Assembly (NCBI GenBank): GCA_027002665.1
Contig: JALWZK010000309.1
Location: 1 to 10,497, forward strand
Source: Campylobacteraceae bacterium
Lineage (GTDB): Bacteria > Campylobacterota > Campylobacteria > Campylobacterales > Sulfurovaceae
Direction of reading: 5' to 3'
DNA length: 10,497 nt
Shown here: in pieces, positions 1 through 6,284 of the stretch
Layout: each line of letters begins with the position of its first letter
How positions within the stretch are numbered: the stretch's first letter is position 1
The notes under the pieces: model-generated
The model's input: the letters and a program-made list of their open reading frames with translations, nothing else
What the model was told of the DNA's origin: nothing
Databases searched by the model: none
Made by a program: the position numbers and the translations under genes

Positions 1-642
1 ATCTATTACGATAAATACTGTTTTGAAAAAGAACAAAAAAGTTTTGAAAATATTGACTACTATAGACAATTAGAAAAATTAAACTTAAAGACAAAATCTA
101 TAGAGTTACAAACTAATTGGAGACTCTCTATAGGTTTAGGAGCAACTTCTGTATATGAGACCTCTCTTACGCTACATTATATTTATGGTATTCCTTATAT
201 CTCAGGTAGTGCTATAAAGGGAAGTTTAAGAAGTTTTATAATTAATAAATATTTTGAAAATGATGAAGATAAAGCTCTTAAAACTTTATGGTTTAAAGAG
301 ATATTTGGAAGTCAAGGAAATCAAGGAAAAATTATATTTTTTGATGCATTTTCCAATAATGCTAAAATTGAAAAAGATATTATGAACCCACACTATCCAG
401 ACTATGATGAGAAGAAGCCTCCAACAGATGACCAAAATCCAAGACCAATTAACTTTTTAACAGTTACAGGAAAATTTACTTTTGTAATTGGTGTCAAAAA
501 AGATTTTAAAATTAAAATTGGCGAAGAAGAAAAATCTATTTTACTATTTGTTGAAGAAAAATTAAAAGAGTCGTTACAAGAGTTTGGAATAGGTGCTAAA
601 ACATCTATTGGGTATGGTTATTTTGATGTCATTTTAAAATAA
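1..642 (+). CDS. cmr6: Cmr6, RAMP subunit of type III-B CRISPR-Cas effector (5' end outside window)
   Basis: The frame is open from base 1 to the TAA at 640-642, giving the last 213 residues; the start lies to the left. The Met at 382 is internal, because the family signatures begin well before it. Visible Cmr6 marks are a Gly-rich stretch followed by S-V-Y-E-T-S-L-T-L-H (about 133-177), the RAMP glycine loop with I-K-G-S-L-R (214-231), F-F-D-A-F, then D-I-M-N-P-H-Y-P-D-Y around 379-408, P-R-P-I-N-F-L-T-V, and the C-terminal F-G-I-G-A-K-T-S-I-G-Y-G-Y-F (583-624). In characterised Cmr complexes Cmr6 is a backbone subunit that holds the crRNA near its 3' end; the complex cleaves target RNA. Being followed by no further cas gene, it seems to close the cmr operon. 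The gene is on the opposite strand to everything up to bamA. The family call is secure; activity of the whole system cannot be judged from one subunit. Confidence 0.93.
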   Translation: MYYDKYCFEKEQKSFENIDYYRQLEKLNLKTKSIELQTNWRLSIGLGATSVYETSLTLHYIYGIPYISGSAIKGSLRSFIINKYFENDEDKALKTLWFKEIFGSQGNQGKIIFFDAFSNNAKIEKDIMNPHYPDYDEKKPPTDDQNPRPINFLTVTGKFTFVIGVKKDFKIKIGEEEKSILLFVEEKLKESLQEFGIGAKTSIGYGYFDVILK

Positions 643-679
643 GTATGTAAGCTTTATAGCTCATTTCTAAATCCAAAAT

Positions 680-696
680 AGTTTGCGAACTTTTTT
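680..696 (+). terminator. weak candidate terminator after cmr6
   Basis: AGTT-TGCG-AACT forms a four-pair stem and runs directly into six T residues (691-696), 38 bases after the cmr6 stop. The stem is short, so efficiency would be low. A second small dyad, GTGCT-AA-AGCAC (706-717), follows without a T tract. Confidence 0.3.
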
Positions 697-727
697 GAAT
701 AAATAGTGCTAAAGCACATCAGCTACG

Positions 728-766
728 GTTTCGTAACTACTAATCCCTATATTTCGGGATTTAAAC
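728..766 (+). repeat. solitary CRISPR-repeat-like unit
   Basis: This 39-bp unit starts with GTTTCG and ends with ATTTAAAC, so it has the GTTT...AAAC ends typical of many type I/III repeats. It contains a perfect six-pair inverted repeat, AATCCC (742-747) and GGGATT (756-761), around an 8-base loop. On the plus strand the last eight bases would serve as a crRNA 5' tag. Only one copy is visible, so this is not an array; it could be a leftover terminal repeat, an orphan, or a chance hairpin. No T tract follows the stem on either strand, which argues against a simple intrinsic terminator. Its closeness to cmr6 (85 bases after the stop) supports a CRISPR origin. The last Val codon and stop of the neighbouring HD gene lie inside it. 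Confidence 0.5.
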
Positions 767-1273
767 AACTATTTCAAGTTGTCTTTTACTATCCGAAAAT
801 CTTCCAAGATAGTCACAATCATTTAATTCTCGTAAAAATTCAAAAATATGAGGGGATAAATACTCTTTTATCTTCTCTCGATTCTTATAGAACTCACCGT
901 GCAATCTAATAATCTCCAAAACCTCATCTGCCTCATCTCTCGTTAGCATTTTTCTATCTACTAAATCAGCAACTAAGGGTTTTGCCATTTCAGCAGAAAT
1001 CTTTTCATGTCCAAAAAATTGAACATGGTTATTCTTAGGATTTATCTTTCTCGATTGGGGCTTACCAATATCATGAAGTAGGGCAGATACCTGCACCACT
1101 CTATTATAGCCTTTAAGCTCTGCTATTTTACAAACCATCATTGTGTGAGACCAACAATCTCCCTCTACATGATATGGATTTGTTACACTATCATCGAAGT
1201 TATGATGGCACTTTAAAAGTGCCTCCTTATATTCCGGATAGTTGATTGAAAACCAACGAATAAACTCTGTCAA
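761..1273 (-). CDS. HD-domain phosphohydrolase (CCA-transferase HD-like)
   Basis: This 170-residue soluble protein carries a complete metal-binding HD signature: H35, H43 in a D-C-W-S-H-T context, the H67-D68 doublet in A-L-L-H-D-I-G-K-P, H89 in F-F-G-H-E, and H125. The arrangement resembles the HD domain found at the C-terminus of some CCA tRNA nucleotidyltransferases and free-standing relatives; the substrate cannot be told from sequence. The start is TTG (1271-1273), supported by AGGAG at 1280-1284 with a 6-base gap. The TAA stop (761-763) lies within the CRISPR-like unit, so the protein may have lost a C-terminal tail; the last clear family-like stretch is N-D-C-D-Y-L-G-R-F (151-159). It lies 59 bases beyond nifU on the same strand, with its own likely promoter but no clear terminator between. 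A role in CRISPR immunity is possible only by position; Cmr2 normally carries its own HD domain. Confidence 0.82.
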   Translation of the reverse strand: MTEFIRWFSINYPEYKEALLKCHHNFDDSVTNPYHVEGDCWSHTMMVCKIAELKGYNRVVQVSALLHDIGKPQSRKINPKNNHVQFFGHEKISAEMAKPLVADLVDRKMLTRDEADEVLEIIRLHGEFYKNREKIKEYLSPHIFEFLRELNDCDYLGRFSDSKRQLEIVV

Positions 1274-1279
1274 GCTATA

Positions 1280-1284
1280 CTCCT
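1280..1284 (-). promoter_or_regulatory. ribosome binding site fixing the TTG start of the HD gene
   Basis: AGGAG on the minus strand lies 6 bases before TTG at 1271-1273. No ATG or GTG in this frame is equally well placed, so the site decides the start. Confidence 0.7.
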
Positions 1285-1302
1285 AATATTATATTTTTTA
1301 GA

Positions 1303-1308
1303 ACTATA
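1303..1308 (-). promoter_or_regulatory. extended -10 promoter candidate for the HD gene
   Basis: TGC-TATAGT on the minus strand is an extended -10 element, with no recognisable -35. It predicts a start of transcription near 1296. A second TATAAT (1288-1293) lies too close to the ribosome binding site to be the main promoter. Confidence 0.4.
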
Positions 1309-1332
1309 GCAGTTTTTAGAGACAGAAGTTGT

Positions 1333-2304
1333 CTATACAGGAATAACTCGAATATTCTCATCAAGTTTTTCTCTTAAAATCCCCTCAATCGCAAATAGCG
1401 TTCCTGTATTGGCACTGGCACAACCGCTACAAGCACCTAAGTATCTAATATATATATCGATATGGCTACCATTCTCTTTAATATCTAATATCTCCATATC
1501 ACCACCGTCCATAATGAGCATTTGACGAACATTATCATCAATAACCCTATCTACAGCTTTTAATTTTTGAACTACTGTCATATCAGCAAATGCCACAGCT
1601 CCACCTGTCGCCATACTGTTAGCATTTTTTGCCATTTTCTCCTTTTGATACTCCTCTAATAAATCAACCAGATATATATCTTTCTCTTCATGTCCACCCG
1701 GTTTAATACAGGATTTACAGAATGCTCCAGCCTTTGTATAGTCGGTTATCTGCTCAACTGTTGTCAAATCATTTAATCTAATTACCTCTCTAAGTGTAGA
1801 TAGTGAGACTCTTGCACATTCACAGACAATAATATCATCTTCAAAGCTCTCCATATCTATACCCTTATATTGAGCGGCAGCCTTTTTAATTACATCATAA
1901 GCTAAAACGCTGCAGTGCATCTTTTGTGGTGGGACTGCTGGAGTATCCGGATCATCTCGCATTGCGCGTTCAACATCTATATTTGTAATCTTTACAGCCT
2001 CATCGACAGTTTTACCTTTACAGAGTTCTACCATAGTATCACTACTTGCAATGGCAGTTCCACAACCAAAACTCTTAAATTTAGCATCTAAGATTTTATC
2101 TGTCTTAGGGTCAACAGCCCAATAGAGTCTAACTGCATCTCCACAGCTCTCAGCTCCAAAATCGGCAACAATAAGTTTTGCACCCATTGCTTTTGCCTGT
2201 TCCTCTGTTATCTCACCCATATTTCGTGGGTTATTCATAAGATTCTGAACTTTTTGACTATATGCGTCCCATATTGTTCCACCAATTAAACTATCTATAC
2301 CCAT
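1333..2304 (-). CDS. nifU: NifU Fe-S cluster scaffold, three-domain form
   Basis: This is a full-length 323-residue NifU. The N-terminal IscU-like domain (about 1-150) has the three scaffold cysteines C54, C81 and C131, with the C-G-D context around C54 including Asp56. The central BFD-like [2Fe-2S] domain (about 155-205) has C161-x-C163 and C196-x-x-C199. The C-terminal Nfu-type domain (about 245-323) has C292-x-x-C295. No key residue is missing. In Campylobacterota this form is the general Fe-S scaffold, receiving sulfur from NifS, rather than a nitrogenase-dedicated factor; no nif structural genes occur here. ATG at 2302-2304 is preceded by AAGGAGA (2311-2317). Only 20 bases separate it from nifS, so the two are surely co-transcribed. 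The stop is TAG. Confidence 0.97.
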   Translation of the reverse strand: MGIDSLIGGTIWDAYSQKVQNLMNNPRNMGEITEEQAKAMGAKLIVADFGAESCGDAVRLYWAVDPKTDKILDAKFKSFGCGTAIASSDTMVELCKGKTVDEAVKITNIDVERAMRDDPDTPAVPPQKMHCSVLAYDVIKKAAAQYKGIDMESFEDDIIVCECARVSLSTLREVIRLNDLTTVEQITDYTKAGAFCKSCIKPGGHEEKDIYLVDLLEEYQKEKMAKNANSMATGGAVAFADMTVVQKLKAVDRVIDDNVRQMLIMDGGDMEILDIKENGSHIDIYIRYLGACSGCASANTGTLFAIEGILREKLDENIRVIPV

Positions 2305-2324
2305 TTGTTATCTCCTTTTTATAT

Positions 2325-3509
<1,185 letters not shown>

Positions 3510-3533
3510 TTAATTTTAAATCGGACAAATTAA
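3510..3533 (-). promoter_or_regulatory. inverted repeat in the nifS leader, possible operator or RNA hairpin
   Basis: TTAATTT (3510-3516) and AAATTAA (3527-3533) form a perfect seven-pair inverted repeat around a 10-base centre containing TCGGAC. It ends right at the nifS ribosome binding site. Its position would suit iron- or Fe-S-dependent control, but no known operator is matched with confidence, and AT-rich dyads arise easily here. Confidence 0.3.
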
Positions 3534-3605
3534 CTCTTAATTAATTTTTCCCATACTACATCACTAAACCTTAAAGTTTAATAATGTTTTTTAAAAATTG
3601 CGTGG

Positions 3606-3611
3606 ATTATA
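3606..3611 (-). promoter_or_regulatory. -10 box of the nifS-nifU promoter
   Basis: A perfect TATAAT on the minus strand in the 164-base gap before nifS, preceded by A-rich sequence and no clear -35, as is usual for sigma-70 promoters in this group. Predicted transcription start is near 3599, leaving a leader of about 99 bases. Confidence 0.65.
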
Positions 3612-3651
3612 CTCTTTTGGTGTTTAAGTTTTTATAAATAGATAAGAGAGA

Positions 3652-3677
3652 AAGAGGATTTATTCTAAAATCCTCTT
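3652..3677 (-). terminator. hairpin terminator overlapping the 3' end of the DUF59 gene
   Basis: AAGAGGATTT (3652-3661) and AAATCCTCTT (3668-3677) pair perfectly over 10 bases around a 6-base loop. On the minus strand the stem is followed by a pyrimidine-rich, T-rich tail (TTTCTCTCTTATC). The loop starts with the TAG stop of the DUF59 gene, so the upstream arm is coding sequence. It would end the four-gene transcript just before the nifS promoter. Confidence 0.6.
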
Positions 3678-3973
3678 AAAGCTTTTTGAACATTCTCATC
3701 TGCCATAGAGATATTCCAAGCAGGTTCCCAGACAACCTCGACATTAACCTCACCAACACCATCCAATTTTAAGACTGCCTCCTTTACCCATGTTGTAATC
3801 ATCTGATGTAGAGGACAACCTCTTGTAGATAGTGTCATTGTAATCTTTACATTGCAATTCTCATCAATATTAACCTCATATATTAGACCCATCTCGACCA
3901 GATTAAATCCGACCTCCGGGTCAATTACTGTTGATATTGCCTTAAATACATCCTCTGCTGTTATTTTACACAT
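3665..3973 (-). CDS. DUF59/MIP18-family protein (PaaD/SufT-like Fe-S maturation factor)
   Basis: This 102-residue protein is a single MIP18-family domain. It shows D-P-E-V-G-F-N-L-V-E-M-G-L-I-Y (19-32), the conserved cysteine C53 in T-R-G-C-P-L-H, and V-W-E-P-A-W-N-I-S-M (81-90) near the C-terminus. Characterised relatives (SufT, PaaD, eukaryotic MIP18) help deliver or assemble Fe-S clusters on particular targets. ATG (3971-3973) follows AGGAGA (3978-3983), which overlaps the TAG stop of the preceding membrane-protein gene (3982-3984); translation is probably coupled. It is the last gene of the four-gene cluster, before the terminator, and lies beside nifSU. I infer a Fe-S role for the cluster, with the target unknown. 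It lacks the partner genes expected of a paa or suf operon. Confidence 0.92.
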   Translation of the reverse strand: MCKITAEDVFKAISTVIDPEVGFNLVEMGLIYEVNIDENCNVKITMTLSTRGCPLHQMITTWVKEAVLKLDGVGEVNVEVVWEPAWNISMADENVQKALRGF

Positions 3974-3981
3974 TTCATCTC

Positions 3982-5220
3982 CTATTTTCCATAATTTAAC
4001 ATTCTTATCATAGAGATATATAGGAATATAGCTCCAACCAATATAAAAGATACTCCTGCTTTAAATAGAAAATCATGCTCTATTAAAAGAGCGATACCAC
4101 CTAAAAGGACACCAATGGCACTATACCAAAACATTGCTGTAGCCTGTTCTTTCGGATACATCTCATGGAGCATTGGAACCTTTTGCTTCCCCACTAAGGG
4201 TGAAAATCTCTCAAACCATACTAAAAATGGAACTATCTTATATAGGTGTCCATTAATTAAAAATCCAATAAACCCTACAATAAAGAACCAGATAGCACTA
4301 TGTAGCCAATTTTCACTCATGTCGGGCAAAAAATAGACCAACCCCAATACTACAGATAAGATGAGTGAACCAAATCCAAATATCATAGATTTTGCCCAAA
4401 TATCTAACTCTTTTCTCACAGTTAAGAGATAGATAATATATATCTGGTATAGATAGAATCCAACACCTATAATAGTAATAAGATACCCCAACCACTGCAT
4501 TGTCATTAAATCGAATATTGAGCCAATAGCCACAGCTATAACCCCAATGGCTACTAAGTTAAATCCTATTTTAATGGCTCTATCACTAAATCCATGAGCG
4601 AGAGAGAACATAGGAATTAGTGTTAAAGATATACCCATAATGGTTAAAAGCACAAATCCACCCATTACGAGATAGAAGTGTGCTTTTAACATATTTGAAA
4701 TATCAACACTAACAGCTCCACCAAGTCCTAAGGCTATTACAAAACCTGTTACTATTCCAAATAGTAAAAATGTGTTACTAAAAGCCACAGTTTTAACTGT
4801 AATAGTATCTATCTCAGTTTTTCTTAGGGTTGCAAATGCCTCTATGGCAAATATAACCATAGATGTTAAGACTAAGAGTCCACCATAGGATATTAGAGAT
4901 GGCTCTATCCAGAAACCCGATACCATTAGGATTGTTCCAATGGTTAAGAGGGGTAAAATTACATAATATAAATCGACTACCGCATGTCCAACCTCTAAAA
5001 CAACCGGAATAAGTTGTGCCATAGCTCCAAATATAATAACCATCACAAATCCCAATAGAAAAAGGTGTAACCACCCTGCAATCTGTATCTGTTGATATGT
5101 GAAGGAGCTATTAAAAAACATTAATGCTATTATGGAGATGAGATAAAAGGTTACCCCAATTCTAAAAAAAGGGGCAATAAGTTTTAGTGGAGGTGCAAAA
5201 TCTTTAGATATGCCAAACAT
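3982..5220 (-). CDS. 12-helix membrane protein, heme-copper oxidase subunit I-like / NnrS-like
   Basis: The 412-residue protein is almost entirely hydrophobic, with about 12 membrane helices. Three stretches repeat the same pattern at even spacing: H52 to H79, H181 to H209, and H307 to about 339. Each has His near the start of a helix, then G-F and G positions, then (L/I)-(I/V)-P about 20 residues on. This matches the threefold pseudo-symmetry of the heme-copper oxidase subunit I fold. The H-x-H pair of helix X and the helix VII His pair expected of an active oxidase are not visible, so oxygen or NO reduction in the normal way is unlikely. A conserved block, G-H-L-Y-K-I-V-P-F-L-V-W with G-K-Q-K-V-P-M-L-H following (324-352), resembles uncharacterised oxidase-like proteins. 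It starts 3 bases after the DUF2249 stop without a strong ribosome binding site, implying coupling. Likely a heme-binding membrane protein; exact role unknown. Confidence 0.82.
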   Translation of the reverse strand: MFGISKDFAPPLKLIAPFFRIGVTFYLISIIALMFFNSSFTYQQIQIAGWLHLFLLGFVMVIIFGAMAQLIPVVLEVGHAVVDLYYVILPLLTIGTILMVSGFWIEPSLISYGGLLVLTSMVIFAIEAFATLRKTEIDTITVKTVAFSNTFLLFGIVTGFVIALGLGGAVSVDISNMLKAHFYLVMGGFVLLTIMGISLTLIPMFSLAHGFSDRAIKIGFNLVAIGVIAVAIGSIFDLMTMQWLGYLITIIGVGFYLYQIYIIYLLTVRKELDIWAKSMIFGFGSLILSVVLGLVYFLPDMSENWLHSAIWFFIVGFIGFLINGHLYKIVPFLVWFERFSPLVGKQKVPMLHEMYPKEQATAMFWYSAIGVLLGGIALLIEHDFLFKAGVSFILVGAIFLYISMIRMLNYGK

Positions 5221-5223
5221 AGC

Positions 5224-5565
5224 TTATCCATGACAGCTGGTCTGTGTTAAATCTGCTTTTTCACTCTCTCCCTCTTTATAAGAGAAGATAATTTTTACTC
5301 TACCATCGTCCATATTCTCTTTTATATTATTATAGTTATCTCCTATCTTATCGATAAGTCCTGCTGGAAACTTATGATTTATCATAACCAACTTTTTATT
5401 TGGACTATCAATCAATTTTAATCCTGCCATTGCATTTACCATTGGTTCTGGAGGTCCACATCTTGAAGTATCAAACTCATAATATTGAGTCTCACCTATC
5501 TTATATGTGAAAAATGGAACTGTAGCCCCTGCTACTTCTATCTCTTTCTTTTCAATTTCTGACAT
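5224..5565 (-). CDS. DUF2249 (TusA-like fold) protein
   Basis: A 113-residue soluble protein. Residues about 28-96 fit the DUF2249 pattern, a relative of the TusA/SirA fold: Y-Y-E-F-D-T-S-R-C-G-P-P-E-P-M (28-42), then K-K-L-V-M-I-N-H-K-F-P (57-67). C36 lies two residues before the P-E-P, slightly displaced from the C-P-E-P of TusA. The C-terminus ends T-S-C111-H112-G, a second Cys/His pair that could bind metal or heme. DUF2249 proteins have no settled biochemical role; they recur near denitrification and nitric-oxide response genes (general knowledge, not searched here). ATG (5563-5565) follows AAGGAG (5571-5576). It lies 50 bases after the FmdE-like gene and 3 bases before the membrane-protein gene. 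Confidence 0.8.
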   Translation of the reverse strand: MSEIEKKEIEVAGATVPFFTYKIGETQYYEFDTSRCGPPEPMVNAMAGLKLIDSPNKKLVMINHKFPAGLIDKIGDNYNNIKENMDDGRVKIIFSYKEGESEKADLTQTSCHG

Positions 5566-5615
5566 TTTTTCTCCTTTTTATAATTTCAAATTATTAGAAT
5601 TATAAGTTTAATAGC

Positions 5616-6209
5616 TTAAATAGTGCTAATAACACTACTACTTTTTTCAAAAATTCTCCGAACTCTATCCTGCCACGCCTCTCCAAAGGCTCTCTTATCA
5701 CTATCGGTAGCAACACCCTGCATAATCTTCTGTATAAGATATTGTTGAATCTCCAATGGAGGGACAGAACTTGGATTATAGATTACATCTACACTTTTAT
5801 TACTATCCAATCTTGTAAATCTTACAGAAGATTTTATATCTTGATTAAAGAACATTAAATTGGTTCGATTGAAATTGCCACCAATCCCCTTAAATCCAAA
5901 ATCTGTTGTTGCTCCTGTAATATTGGTAATAACTGAAGCTATAACTCCAGCAACACCTTCAGTTTGAGACTCTTTAAAGTCCACCCTAATATTACCCCGT
6001 TGGGGTAGCTCCTCTCCATATAGTGCTTTTAGTCCATATAGTGTAGAGAGATATGCACCTGCAACGGTTGGACAGCTATGTCCTGCGCTCTTGACCACAT
6101 CTAAGTAGCTAAACTCAACTATCCCATCTTTAAATGTGCCGAGAAAAGCTGATAGCTTATCTTGAAGTTTAATCTTCTCTATATCTTTAAAAAAATCTGG
6201 ATATTGCAT
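5616..6209 (-). CDS. FmdE-domain protein, first gene of FNR-box cluster
   Basis: This 197-residue soluble protein has a FmdE-like domain: G-H44-S-C46-P-T-V-A-G-A-Y-L (43-54), then Y-G-L-K-A-L-Y, L-P-Q-R-G-N-I-R-V-D-F (68-78), and a Gly-rich centre (about 84-112). The H-x-C-P-x-x-x-G core is the presumed metal or ligand site of the family. The zinc-finger tail of some FmdE proteins is absent. Despite the name, there is no sign of formylmethanofuran dehydrogenase or methanogenesis, so the name should not be read as function. ATG at 6207-6209 has AAGGAG at 6214-6219. The promoter shows a FNR/DNR-type box with class II spacing, so expression likely rises at low oxygen or with nitrogen oxides. Similar proteins occur with DUF2249 and oxidase-like membrane proteins in denitrifiers, as I recall it. 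Confidence 0.85.
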   Translation of the reverse strand: MQYPDFFKDIEKIKLQDKLSAFLGTFKDGIVEFSYLDVVKSAGHSCPTVAGAYLSTLYGLKALYGEELPQRGNIRVDFKESQTEGVAGVIASVITNITGATTDFGFKGIGGNFNRTNLMFFNQDIKSSVRFTRLDSNKSVDVIYNPSSVPPLEIQQYLIQKIMQGVATDSDKRAFGEAWQDRVRRIFEKSSSVISTI

Positions 6210-6234
6210 ATTTCTCCTTTTTTAAATAGGAGTA

Positions 6235-6240
6235 ATATTA
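6235..6240 (-). promoter_or_regulatory. -10 box of the FmdE-DUF2249-membrane protein-DUF59 cluster
   Basis: TAATAT on the minus strand lies exactly 22 bases after the FNR-like box, the spacing of a class II Crp/Fnr-activated promoter with the box centred at -41.5. The predicted start is near 6228, leaving a short leader of 19 bases that contains AAGGAG. Confidence 0.55.
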
Positions 6241-6262
6241 TCCTTTTTAACCTATATATTGA

Positions 6263-6276
6263 TTGATTTGCGTCAA
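6263..6276 (-). promoter_or_regulatory. FNR/DNR-type activator box
   Basis: On the minus strand the site reads TTGAC-GCAA-ATCAA, one base off the perfect TTGAT-N4-ATCAA palindrome of the Crp/Fnr family. It lies in the 75-base gap between the CAP gene stop and the FmdE-like gene. Sites of this form bind FNR and the NO-sensing DNR/NNR group; which regulator acts here cannot be told from the site. Confidence 0.65.
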
Positions 6277-6284
6277 TAAAAATT

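Noticed and set aside
382..642. An apparent gene starting at ATG 382 on the plus strand
   Set aside because: The frame is open back to base 1 and the upstream codons carry Cmr6 signatures, so this is only the tail of cmr6.
728..766. A CRISPR array downstream of cmr6
   Set aside because: Only one repeat-like unit can be found; there is no second copy or spacer series in the window.
706..909. A 67-codon open frame on the plus strand
   Set aside because: It lies mostly antisense to the HD gene, has no good ribosome site and resembles nothing known.
1309..1339. Terminator between nifU and the HD gene (AGACA...TGTCT dyad)
   Set aside because: The stem has five pairs and no T tract, so it cannot be supported.
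4115..5074. Short open frames on both strands inside the 412-residue membrane protein gene
   Set aside because: They are out-of-frame shadows of a complete 12-helix protein.
3982..5220. An active terminal oxidase or NO reductase
   Set aside because: The His pairs needed for the binuclear centre are not visible and no partner subunits lie nearby.
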